From positions 1 through 45,045 of the forward strand of contig CALLJK010000021.1 of assembly GCA_938091745.1 (NCBI GenBank): a stretch of DNA of 45,045 bases, written 5' to 3'. The DNA comes from Candidatus Bipolaricaulota bacterium. Its GTDB lineage: Bacteria > Bipolaricaulota > Bipolaricaulia > RBG-16-55-9 > DRXL01. This document shows positions 32,686-40,914 of this stretch, one piece after another. Numbering within the stretch: the stretch's first letter is position 1; each line of letters opens with the position of its first letter. A program made the translations under genes and the position numbers. The notes below the pieces were generated by a model. That model was not told where the DNA came from, did no database searches, and was given only the letters and a program-made list of their open reading frames with translations.

Positions 32686-34446
32686 ATGGCATACGATGCG
32701 ACACAGCTCAAAGATTGGCAGATCGCGGAGTTAGCTGAGGAGAAGATGCCCACCCCCGATGAGTGGCGTGAGCGTCTGGGTCTCAGAAAAGACGAAGTCT
32801 TGCCCTACGGGCGGGTCTGCAAGCTCGACTTCGCTAAGATCATGCAGCGCCTCAAAGACAAACGCGACGGAAAATATATCGAAGTCACGGCGATCACCCC
32901 GACCCCGCTGGGCGAGGGCAAGACCACGACAACGTTGGGCATTATAGAAGGGCTGGGCAAGCGCGGCGCCAACGTCGGCGGCTGTATTCGGCAACCTTCC
33001 GGTGGCCCGTCTATGAATATTAAGGGCACGGCCGCTGGCGGCGGCAACGCGCTCTTAATCCCCATGACAGAGTTCTCGCTGGGCCTCACAGGGGATATCA
33101 ACGATATTGTGAACGCCCACAACTTGGCGATGGTGGCGCTCACCGCACGGCTCCAACACGAACGCAATTATGACGACGAGCAGCTCAAGAAGATCGGGCT
33201 GAGAAGATTAGATATCGACCCGACCAACGTCCAAATGGGCTGGGTCATAGACTTCTGCGCTCAAGCGCTCAGACACATCGTGATCGGGCTGGGCGGGCGC
33301 ATGGACGGCTACATGATGGAGTCGCGCTTCGATATCGCCGTCAGCTCGGAACTCATGGCGATCTTAGCGATCGTGAGAGACTTGGCTGATCTCCGTGAGC
33401 GCATCGGTCAGATCACCGTCGCGTTTGACAAGAAGGGCAACCCCATCACCACAAAAGATCTAGAAGTCGATGGGGCAATGGCCGCGTGGATGCGCAACAC
33501 TATAAATCCCACGCTCTGCTGCACCATCGAGTATCAGCCCGTCTTGGTGCACGCCGGGCCGTTCGCCAATATCGCGGTGGGGCAGTCGTCTATCATTGGG
33601 GATCGGCTTGGGCTGAAACTCTTTGACTATCACGTGACGGAGTCGGGCTTCGGCGCCGATATCGGGTTTGAAAAGTTCTGGAACGTCAAGTGTCGGCTGA
33701 GCGGGCTCAAGCCTCATGTCTCGGTGCTTGTCGCGACGATCAGAGCGTTGAAGATGCACGGCGGTGGCCCCAAGGTCGTGCCCGGTCGGCCCATCCCCAA
33801 GGAGTATAACGAAGAGAACGTCAAGCTTGTCGAGCAGGGCCTGCCCAACTTATTGCACCATCTCAAGATCATTCAGACGTCGGGGATCGTGCCCGTCGTG
33901 TGTATCAACGTCTTCCCCACGGATACGAAGGCCGAGATCGCTGTTGTCAAGAGAGCTGTCGAGGCTGCGGGAGCGCGCTGCGCCGTGTCAGAACATTGGC
34001 TTAAGGGTGGCGAAGGCGCGTTAGAGCTCGTCGATGCGATCATCGATGCTGCCCAAGAGTCGTCGCATTTTGAGTTTCTCTATCCGTTGGAGATGAAGCT
34101 GCGCGAGCGTGTCGAGAAGATAGCCAAGGTCGTCTATGGCGCTGACGGGGTGAGCTGGACTCCTGAAGCTGAAGCCAAAGCCAAGAAGATCGAATCTGAC
34201 CCAAAGTACAGTGACTATCAGACGATGATGGTCAAGACGCATCTGTCGCTCAGTCATAATCCCGATTGGAAGGGTGTGCCCAAGGGCTGGGTGCTGCCTG
34301 TACGCGATATTCTGATCTTTTCTGGGGCGAAATTCTTGTGCCCCATGACTGGGACGATCAGCTTGATGCCGGGGACCTCGTCTGATCCGGCGTTCCGGAG
34401 AATTGACATTGACGTCAAGACGGGAAAGGTGACAGGACTGTTCTAA
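32686..34446 (+). CDS. fhs: Formate-tetrahydrofolate ligase
   Basis: Fhs makes formyl-THF from formate, THF and ATP. The 586-residue protein has the P-loop [11 protein letters not shown] (about residue 71) and the family segment [21 protein letters not shown] chose the ATG at 32686 rather than the one at 32680, because AGGAGG at 32672-32677 is eight bases from the former and only two from the latter. It is slightly longer than the roughly 557 residues usual in acetogens. It is the last gene of the hdr-met operon. Confidence 0.97.
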   Translation: MAYDATQLKDWQIAELAEEKMPTPDEWRERLGLRKDEVLPYGRVCKLDFAKIMQRLKDKRDGKYIEVTAITPTPLGEGKTTTTLGIIEGLGKRGANVGGCIRQPSGGPSMNIKGTAAGGGNALLIPMTEFSLGLTGDINDIVNAHNLAMVALTARLQHERNYDDEQLKKIGLRRLDIDPTNVQMGWVIDFCAQALRHIVIGLGGRMDGYMMESRFDIAVSSELMAILAIVRDLADLRERIGQITVAFDKKGNPITTKDLEVDGAMAAWMRNTINPTLCCTIEYQPVLVHAGPFANIAVGQSSIIGDRLGLKLFDYHVTESGFGADIGFEKFWNVKCRLSGLKPHVSVLVATIRALKMHGGGPKVVPGRPIPKEYNEENVKLVEQGLPNLLHHLKIIQTSGIVPVVCINVFPTDTKAEIAVVKRAVEAAGARCAVSEHWLKGGEGALELVDAIIDAAQESSHFEFLYPLEMKLRERVEKIAKVVYGADGVSWTPEAEAKAKKIESDPKYSDYQTMMVKTHLSLSHNPDWKGVPKGWVLPVRDILIFSGAKFLCPMTGTISLMPGTSSDPAFRRIDIDVKTGKVTGLF

Positions 34447-34633
34447 ACAGCGGCTTGCCGAGATGCAGCTTATCATGTATGATGTAGCGGCGTAGATATA
34501 GGGATAGGCAAACGAGTTCGGCGCTAAAGTTTCAAGCTGAGCTAAATCACCCTCAGCCCTGCGCTGTATCATGGTGTCCTTCCCCTATTGTTCTTTAGAA
34601 TAAAGCATAATTAAAGAAATGGAGTGATCAGTT

Positions 34634-36610
34634 ATGGAGAATACGGCTCAGACCATTGCGGCGTTGCTGGAAGAGGGGCGGACGTTTCCCCCGCCAGAGG
34701 AGTTCAAAAAGAAGGCCAATATCAATGATCCCAAGATCTATGAGGAAGCCGCCAAAGACCCCGAAGCCTTCTGGGCCAAAGCCGCTGAAGAGCTCGATTG
34801 GTTCAAGAAATGGGACAAAGTTCTCGAATGGGACCCCCCGTGGGCCAAATGGTTCGTCGGTGGGAAGCTCAACGCTTCGTATAACTGCATTGATCGCCAT
34901 CTGAAGACGTGGCGGCGCAATAAAGCCGCGATCATCTTTGAGGGCGAGCCGGGTGACGAGCGCGTCCTGACCTATCAAGACTTATATCGTGAGGTCTCCA
35001 AATTCGCGAATGTCTTAAAGAAGCTGGGCATCAAGAAGGGGGATCGCGTCGCGATCTATCTCCCGATGATCCCAGAACTGCCTATTGCGATGCTCGCCTG
35101 TGCGCGCATCGGCGCGGTGCACAGCGTCGTCTTCGGCGGATTCTCCGCAGAAGCTTTAAGAGACAGAATCAACGATGCCCAGGCGAAACTGCTCATCACA
35201 GCTGATGGTGGCTGGCGCCGCGGCCACATCGTCCCGCTGAAACAAAATGCCGACGAAGCTTTAAAGAACACCCCGTCTGTCGAGAATGTGATCGTCGTGC
35301 GACGGATCTTGGGCAGCGACGTGCTGAAGACGCCCCTAACCGGCGGGTACTATCGTCGTGAGTTTTGGTGGCACGAATTGATGCGCGATGCGCCCGTAGA
35401 CTGCCCGCCCGAACCGATGGACAGCGAAGATATGCTCTTCATTCTTTACACGTCGGGCACAACCGGCAAGCCCAAGGGCGTCGTGCACACCACAGGGGGC
35501 TACTTGGTTGGCGTCGCGCTAACCCACAAATGGATCTTCGACATCAAAGACGAAGACGTCTTCTGGTGCACTGCTGATATTGGCTGGGTGACCGGGCACA
35601 GCTATATCGTCTACGGTCCATTGGCGAACGGGGCAACGACGGTGATGTTTGAGGGTGTGCCCGACTACCCCGATCGAGATCGCTTCTGGGCCATCGTTGA
35701 AAAGTACAAAGTGAATATTCTCTACACAGCCCCGACAGCGATCCGGACCTTCATGAGATGGGGTGAAGAGTACCCCAACAAGCATGATCTGTCCTCGTTG
35801 AGATTGCTCGGTTCTGTGGGCGAGCCGATCAACCCTGAGGCCTGGATGTGGTACTACAAAGTGATCGGGAAGGAGCGCTGCCCGATTGTCGATACGTGGT
35901 GGCAGACCGAGACTGGGCATATTCTGATTACGCCCTTGCCAGGGATCTCGACGCTCAAGCCTGGCTCGGCCAACAGACCCTTCCCAGGGATCGAAGCGCA
36001 AGTACTCGACGAAGCGGGCAACCCCATCCCTCCGGGGAAAGGCGCTGGGTACTTAGTCATTACCAAGCCCTGGCCGGGAATGCTCCGCACGCTCTATGGC
36101 GACCCGGAACGCTACAAGCAAGCCTACTGGAGCAGGTTCCCCGGGGTCTATCTGACCGGCGACGGCTGCAAGATCGATAAGGACGGGGACTTCTGGTTGC
36201 TTGGGCGCATTGACGACGTGCTCAACGTCTCTGGGCACCGCATCAGCACGATGGAGGTCGAGAGTGCGTTGGTCGACCATCAAGCCGTCGCTGAGGCTGC
36301 AGCCATCGGCAAGAGCCACGAGCTGAAGGGCCAAGCCGTCTCGGCGTTCGTGACGTTGCGTGCCGGCTATAAGCCCTCTCCAGAGCTGGCCGATGAGCTC
36401 AAGCAACACGTCGCCAAGAAGATCGGCCCGATCGCGCGCCCCGACGATATCTTCTTCACGGCGGAGCTGCCCAAGACGCGTTCAGGCAAGATCATGCGCC
36501 GGCTGCTGCGTGATATTGCCGAAGGCCGAGCTCTCGGTGACACGACGACGCTCGCCGATCCCTCGGTGATCGCGCAGCTGAAGAGCCAGTACGAATCGAG
36601 TGAAGGCTGA
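34634..36610 (+). CDS. acs: Acetyl-CoA synthetase, AMP-forming
   Basis: Acs activates acetate to acetyl-CoA with ATP, giving AMP and pyrophosphate. The 658-residue protein has [11 protein letters not shown], the acetyl-CoA-synthetase motif TWWQTETGH, and the catalytic, acetylation-prone Lys619 in RSGKIMRR. Length and motifs fit the bacterial Acs family. It has its own 187-base upstream gap, in which I see no clear promoter, and a GGAGTGA ribosome binding site. AMP-forming enzymes usually consume acetate, which matters for the direction of the pathway. Confidence 0.96.
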   Translation: MENTAQTIAALLEEGRTFPPPEEFKKKANINDPKIYEEAAKDPEAFWAKAAEELDWFKKWDKVLEWDPPWAKWFVGGKLNASYNCIDRHLKTWRRNKAAIIFEGEPGDERVLTYQDLYREVSKFANVLKKLGIKKGDRVAIYLPMIPELPIAMLACARIGAVHSVVFGGFSAEALRDRINDAQAKLLITADGGWRRGHIVPLKQNADEALKNTPSVENVIVVRRILGSDVLKTPLTGGYYRREFWWHELMRDAPVDCPPEPMDSEDMLFILYTSGTTGKPKGVVHTTGGYLVGVALTHKWIFDIKDEDVFWCTADIGWVTGHSYIVYGPLANGATTVMFEGVPDYPDRDRFWAIVEKYKVNILYTAPTAIRTFMRWGEEYPNKHDLSSLRLLGSVGEPINPEAWMWYYKVIGKERCPIVDTWWQTETGHILITPLPGISTLKPGSANRPFPGIEAQVLDEAGNPIPPGKGAGYLVITKPWPGMLRTLYGDPERYKQAYWSRFPGVYLTGDGCKIDKDGDFWLLGRIDDVLNVSGHRISTMEVESALVDHQAVAEAAAIGKSHELKGQAVSAFVTLRAGYKPSPELADELKQHVAKKIGPIARPDDIFFTAELPKTRSGKIMRRLLRDIAEGRALGDTTTLADPSVIAQLKSQYESSEG

Positions 36611-36630
36611 GCCCACATGGCCTCCTCCTG

Positions 36631-36672
36631 CCCCTACCCCTCCCTCATCGTCAAGACGAGGGAGGGGTGGGG
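36631..36672. repeat. GC-rich hairpin between acs and the OFA transporter
   Basis: ACCCCTCCCTC and GAGGGAGGGGT form a perfect 11-pair stem with an 11-base loop. It resembles the other repeats in composition but lacks the type A or B ends. It has no T run, so it is not a classic terminator, though it could slow transcription or protect RNA ends. Confidence 0.6.
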
Positions 36673-36708
36673 TTCAAAAAGACCTTCACACTTAAAAGAG
36701 AGAATATT

Positions 36709-37956
36709 ATGAAAAATCCCATGAATGCAACGGTTGCTGGCACACAAGAAGAGCGCCTGCCCAATCGGTGGCTCTTCGTCATCGCGGCGGTCTTGATGCA
36801 GTTAGGATTGGGCAACGTCTACTCCTGGAGCATCTTCCGGAATCCGTTGATGAGCTTGCACGGCTGGTCTATCCAAGAGGCAACACTGCCCTTCACGCTC
36901 TGTGTGGTCTTCTTTGCTGTAGGGATGATCATTGCTGGGCGGTGGCAGGATCGCGTCGGGCCACGAATTGTCGCGATGACCGGCGGAGTTCTGCTTGGTG
37001 CGGGCTTTCTACTCGCCAGTCAGTTTGGCCAAACGCTCCTTGGACTGTATCTCACGTATGGGGTGCTCGTCGGATTGGGCGTCGGCTTTGCGTATGTCAC
37101 GCCCATTGCGACGTGCGTCAAATGGTTCCCTGACATGCGAGGGTTCATCACAGGCTTAGCGGTGTTGGGATTTGGCGCAGGCTCGTTGATCATCGCGCCG
37201 GTGGGCACCTGGCTCATCTCTCACATTGGCGTCTACGGGACCTTTGCGGTCTTGGGTGTGATCATTGGGCTTTTGGTGGTGATCGCGGGTGCGATCTTGC
37301 GCAATCCCCCTGTGGGGTGGAAGCCCGTGGGCTGGACACCTCCGGATAATGGCCCAGGCTCCGCAGGGCAAAGAGACTATCCGCCCTCAGAGATGGCCAA
37401 GACGTTTCAGTTCTATCTGATATGGGTCGTCTTTCTCTTCTGGGCGGGAGTTGGCTTGATGGTGATCTCCCAAGCGGTGCCGATGGGCCAAGAGCTCGCT
37501 GGCCTGAGTGCGACGGTTGCTGCGGGGGCCTTGGGCTTGATGTCCATTCTCAACGGTCTTGGGCGACCGGCGTTCGGGTTCATCTCTGATCATCTTGGGC
37601 GCAAAGGCGCGACGATCTTAGCCCAAGCTGTCTTTATCGTGACGCTGCTCTTTATTCTCCCCAATGCCCGCGATTTCGCGCTGTACACGCTAGGGATCAG
37701 TCTCATTGGCTTTGCGTATGGGGGCAGCCTCTCGGTCATGCCAGCGTTCACCGCAGACTATTACGGGACGAAGCACTTGGGAGTCAATTACGGGTGGGTT
37801 TTCTCGGCGTGGGGGGCAGCGGGTGTCCTTGGGCCGATCATTGGGGCTCAAGTCCGCGCAGCGACAGGAGCCTGGAGCGGAGCGTTTCTAGTGCTCGCTG
37901 TTCTGAGCGCCGCTGCCGCAGTTTTGATCTTGATCGCTAGACCACCCAAGGGCTAA
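36709..37956 (+). CDS. MFS transporter of the OFA (oxalate/formate antiporter-like) family
   Basis: The 415-residue protein has twelve hydrophobic segments and the OFA-family N-terminal sequence LGNVYSWSIFRNPL. Members exchange or import small carboxylates such as formate, oxalate or lactate. Its place after acs fits transport of formate or acetate, but the substrate is inferred. The ATG at 36709 is preceded by AGAGAG. An upstream in-frame start lies in a palindromic repeat. A 15-base perfect hairpin lies 24 bases after the stop. Confidence 0.87.
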   Translation: MKNPMNATVAGTQEERLPNRWLFVIAAVLMQLGLGNVYSWSIFRNPLMSLHGWSIQEATLPFTLCVVFFAVGMIIAGRWQDRVGPRIVAMTGGVLLGAGFLLASQFGQTLLGLYLTYGVLVGLGVGFAYVTPIATCVKWFPDMRGFITGLAVLGFGAGSLIIAPVGTWLISHIGVYGTFAVLGVIIGLLVVIAGAILRNPPVGWKPVGWTPPDNGPGSAGQRDYPPSEMAKTFQFYLIWVVFLFWAGVGLMVISQAVPMGQELAGLSATVAAGALGLMSILNGLGRPAFGFISDHLGRKGATILAQAVFIVTLLFILPNARDFALYTLGISLIGFAYGGSLSVMPAFTADYYGTKHLGVNYGWVFSAWGAAGVLGPIIGAQVRAATGAWSGAFLVLAVLSAAAAVLILIARPPKG

Positions 37957-37979
37957 GCTCCCTCAATTTGCACATGCGC

Positions 37980-37994
37980 TTGCTCATCGAGCAA
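37980..37994 (+). terminator. Short perfect hairpin downstream of the OFA transporter
   Basis: TTGCTC and GAGCAA form a perfect six-pair stem with a three-base loop, followed by AATATA. The stem is short and there is no clear T run, so this is at best a weak terminator. Confidence 0.2.
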
Positions 37995-38052
37995 AATATA
38001 AGAAGGACCCTGATCTGAAAATAAACCCTAAGGGTCTGGGGGAGGTCGGACC

Positions 38053-38460
38053 ATGCACCAGCGTGGGGTGTTGAGCTGTGTGCTGGTCCTCGTTTTTCTT
38101 GTAGGAGGGTGCCAGCACTTAACCAATCCCATCGTCGGGCAATCCCATCAGAGCTCATGCAAAGCAATCCGTGAGATGTCTCTCTCCGAGGTCGAGCTTC
38201 AGATTGATGGGCGTAATCTCACGATACTCCATCACGACGCACTGACAAACTGCTGTCTGACGACAGCGATGGAGGTCGTTCTGAAAGCTAACAATATTGA
38301 TGTGTTCGAGCGTGAGCAACCAGGGGAGGCATGTCGGTGTCTGTGCCCGCGTGATCTCTCTGTGACGATCTACTCTCTCAGTCCAGGGCTGTACACAGTG
38401 CGGCTCTACCGTGACGATGAGCCGGAGCCGTTCTGGGAAGGGGCGGTGCAGATCAAATGA
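38053..38460 (+). CDS. Cysteine-rich lipoprotein of unknown function
   Basis: The 135-residue protein has a lipoprotein signal ending in LVGGC (Cys20), so the mature form is anchored outside the membrane. Beyond the lipobox it has Cys36, a Cys67-Cys68 pair after two histidines (HHDALTNCC), and Cys94-x-Cys96-x-Cys98 followed by Pro. The end (LSPGLYTVRLY) looks like a beta sandwich. The cysteines and histidines suggest metal binding or redox chemistry; I do not recognise a characterised family. GGGAGG precedes the ATG. It overlaps the rhodanese gene by four bases, and a DsbA-like gene follows, so it is part of an extracytoplasmic thiol set. Confidence 0.75.
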   Translation: MHQRGVLSCVLVLVFLVGGCQHLTNPIVGQSHQSSCKAIREMSLSEVELQIDGRNLTILHHDALTNCCLTTAMEVVLKANNIDVFEREQPGEACRCLCPRDLSVTIYSLSPGLYTVRLYRDDEPEPFWEGAVQIK

Positions 38461-38930
38461 AGAAACAGAAAAAGCGAGAAGCGAACACCAAGAAGAGCAA
38501 CTTTGCCCTTTGGGTAAGCGTGGCGAGCCTGGGTGTGCTCGTCCTAGCTCTTGCAATATGGGGGGGCTTTCAACTCGCATCGGGTTCAGTCTTCCGTCAG
38601 GTTAGCGCTATGGAAGCACACAAGCTGATCCTCGAGCACAAGAACGATCCAGGATTCATTGTCTTAGATGTGCGTACACCAGAAGAGTACGCTCAGGGGC
38701 ATCTGCCTGAGAAGACCCCAATGAATTTGGATTTTTACGCCCCAGACTTTCGTGAGAAACTCTCACGGCTCGACCGTGGGAAGACTTATTTCGTCTATTG
38801 CCGCACGGGGCATCGTTCGGGGGAGACCGTGCGCATGATGAGAGAACTTGGTTTTCGGCGGGTCTATGACCTACAAGGGGGCCTGACTGCTTGGCAGAGC
38901 GCCGGTCTACCCCTTAAGATCGAGGAGTGA
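38457..38930 (+). CDS. Membrane-anchored rhodanese-domain protein
   Basis: The 157-residue protein has one transmembrane helix (about residues 17-41) after a lysine-rich start, so the rhodanese domain faces outward. The active loop CRTGHR (Cys115-Arg120) and LDVRTPEEYAQGHLP (from 70) are complete, so sulfur transfer is possible. It lies between a cysteine-rich lipoprotein and a DsbA-like protein, which suggests handling of sulfane sulfur or protein thiols outside the membrane, perhaps linked to the sulfur-type reductase earlier in the window. Confidence 0.88.
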   Translation: MKKQKKREANTKKSNFALWVSVASLGVLVLALAIWGGFQLASGSVFRQVSAMEAHKLILEHKNDPGFIVLDVRTPEEYAQGHLPEKTPMNLDFYAPDFREKLSRLDRGKTYFVYCRTGHRSGETVRMMRELGFRRVYDLQGGLTAWQSAGLPLKIEE

Positions 38931-38953
38931 AAACTTCATACAAAGGAGACCGT

Positions 38954-39736
38954 ATGTCTGCGAAGAAGGACGTCAGTTTTCTGAGCAACCCCATTGTCTG
39001 GATTGTGCTCATCGCTATTGTTGGAGCTGGAGTGCTCATCGCGCTCAACTTGATCTTGTCGCGCCCTGTCCAGCCCTCTGCTCCTGAGACAACGACCGCA
39101 CCGGCTCCGCCACCTGCGCAACAAGAGCAGCCTCAGCTGTCCCCAGAGCCTGCACCACCTGCCCCAACGCAAAACATCCCAGAGCAGCCGACCAAAGGCG
39201 TCGCCGATGCTCCCGTCACCATCGAAGAGTTTGCCGAGTTTTACTGTCCGTACTGCGCGCGCCATCTCTGGCAGACGTTTCCCAAGATCGATAAAGAGTA
39301 CATTCGTCCAGGGTTGGTTAAGTACGTCTTCTATAATTTGGTCGTTCATGGAGCGGTGGCGCAGCTGGCGGCCCAAGCGGGCGAATGCGCTCACGCCCAG
39401 GGGCACTTCTGGGAGTATCATGATCGACTCTTCTATGTGATCTTCGAAGAGGGGAGAGGACAGCTCGATGCTGAGGGACTCAAGGTGGTAGCCAGAGAGC
39501 TCGGGCTCAACGAAGAAGCCTTTACAAGCTGTCTTACATCTGAGTGGGCTAAAGCCGAGATCGAGAAGGACCGAAAGATCTTGAATGAACTACTAGCAAA
39601 GGTCCCAGAATCAGAAAAGCCCCGCTCTATTGGGACGCCGCTCTTCTTCATCAATGGGCATCCGTTGGTCGGGGCGTGGCCCTACGAGAAGTTCAAAGCC
39701 ATGATCGACGCAGAGTTAGCCAAGCAAGAGAAGTGA
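38954..39736 (+). CDS. Membrane-anchored DsbA-like thiol:disulfide oxidoreductase
   Basis: The 260-residue protein has an N-terminal membrane helix (about 12-36), a proline/glutamine-rich linker (about 38-80) and a thioredoxin-fold domain with CPYC (Cys98, Cys101) in FAEFYCPYCARH. It resembles DsbA/DsbG-type proteins that oxidise or isomerise disulfides outside the cytoplasm. The ATG at 38954 follows AAAGGAGA. A GTG at 38927 would overlap the rhodanese stop but lacks such a site. Confidence 0.88.
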   Translation: MSAKKDVSFLSNPIVWIVLIAIVGAGVLIALNLILSRPVQPSAPETTTAPAPPPAQQEQPQLSPEPAPPAPTQNIPEQPTKGVADAPVTIEEFAEFYCPYCARHLWQTFPKIDKEYIRPGLVKYVFYNLVVHGAVAQLAAQAGECAHAQGHFWEYHDRLFYVIFEEGRGQLDAEGLKVVARELGLNEEAFTSCLTSEWAKAEIEKDRKILNELLAKVPESEKPRSIGTPLFFINGHPLVGAWPYEKFKAMIDAELAKQEK

Positions 39737-39747
39737 GGAGGTCTTCT

Positions 39748-40896
39748 ATGCGCGAAGTCGTGGTCGTGGGAGCTGTGCGGTGTGCGGTAGGGCGAGCAGG
39801 TCGGGGCGTCCTCAAAGAGACGCGCCCCGATGAGCTAGCTGCGGCTGTCTTGAAGGCGCTCATCGAACGCACTGGCGTTGACCCAAAAGAGCTCGATGAT
39901 ATTCGTCTGGGCTGCGCCATGCCCGAAGCCGAACAGGGCATGAATGTCGCGCGCATCGCCCAGTTCTTAGCGAAAATCCCCGAGACAGTGCCAGCATGTA
40001 CGATCAATCGCTTCTGTGCTTCGGGGTTGGAGTCGGCCGTCAACGGCTGCTATCAGATTGCCTACGGCGATGCCGATCTCATCATTGCCGGCGGGGTCGA
40101 GTCGATGACGATGGTGCCTATGGGCGGCTACACCCCGAGGCCGAACCCGGTCTTAGCCCACGAGTTCCCCGAAGTCTATATGCCAATGGGGATTACCGCC
40201 GAGAACGTTGCTGAGAAATATAAAATCTCTCGCGAGGCCCAAGATAAATTTGCGTATGAGTCGCACATGAAGGCCGTGCGTGCCACAGACACGGGGCGGT
40301 TCAAGGACGAGATCGTCCCCCTGACGGTGCAGGTAGATGGGAAGACGATCACTCACACGGTAGATGAGACGATCCGACGCGACACGACGCTTGAAGCGTT
40401 AGCGCAGCTCAAGCCGGTCTTTCGCGAAGGGGGCACCGTCACAGCGGGGAACTCTTCGCCATTAACAGACGGTGCTTCGGCGGTGCTGATCGCGTCCAAG
40501 CAGAAGGCGCGCTCGTTGGGATTGAAGCCGATGGCGCGGTTCGTCGCAGCAGCGGCAGCGGGTGTCCGTCCGGAGATCATGGGCATCGGCCCGGTCTACG
40601 CGATCCCCAAAGCCCTCCAGAAAGCCAAGCTCTCGCTCAGCGATATAGATCTCTTTGAGTTCAACGAGGCGTTTGCGGCGCAAGCGTTAGCCGTTATTCA
40701 ACAGCTTGATCTCCCGATGGAGAAAGTAAATGTGAACGGCGGGGCGATCGCGCTGGGGCACGCACTGGGGTCGTCGGGGTCGAGACTCTTGACGACGCTT
40801 GTGCACGAGATGCCCAGAAGAGACGCGCAGTTTGGCGTGGTGACGATGTGCGTGGGCGGCGGCCAGGGGATGGCCGCGGTCTTCGAGAGACTCTAA
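39748..40896 (+). CDS. Acetyl-CoA acetyltransferase / thiolase
   Basis: The 382-residue thiolase has the nucleophile Cys90 (NRFCASGLES), His338 (GHALGSSGSR) and Cys368 (CVGGGQG). It joins two acyl-CoA units or cleaves 3-ketoacyl-CoA. The ATG at 39748 follows GAGGAGG. The next gene, 18 bases on, is a fused hydroxyacyl-CoA dehydrogenase/enoyl-CoA hydratase, so the pair makes a fatty-acid beta-oxidation unit. Either degradation or synthesis is possible from the sequence. Confidence 0.95.
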   Translation: MREVVVVGAVRCAVGRAGRGVLKETRPDELAAAVLKALIERTGVDPKELDDIRLGCAMPEAEQGMNVARIAQFLAKIPETVPACTINRFCASGLESAVNGCYQIAYGDADLIIAGGVESMTMVPMGGYTPRPNPVLAHEFPEVYMPMGITAENVAEKYKISREAQDKFAYESHMKAVRATDTGRFKDEIVPLTVQVDGKTITHTVDETIRRDTTLEALAQLKPVFREGGTVTAGNSSPLTDGASAVLIASKQKARSLGLKPMARFVAAAAAGVRPEIMGIGPVYAIPKALQKAKLSLSDIDLFEFNEAFAAQALAVIQQLDLPMEKVNVNGGAIALGHALGSSGSRLLTTLVHEMPRRDAQFGVVTMCVGGGQGMAAVFERL

Positions 40897-40914
40897 AGAA
40901 GGGGGCACGTAATT

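Noticed and set aside
34447-34633. Riboswitch, tRNA or small gene in the 187-base gap before acs
   Set aside because: No cloverleaf, known riboswitch core or credible reading frame is visible; only weak -10-like AT-rich stretches near the acs start.
2971-36672. CRISPR array or classic terminators as an explanation for the repeats
   Set aside because: Copies are dispersed rather than in regular arrays, have no uniform spacers, occur inside coding frames, and lack T runs after the stems.
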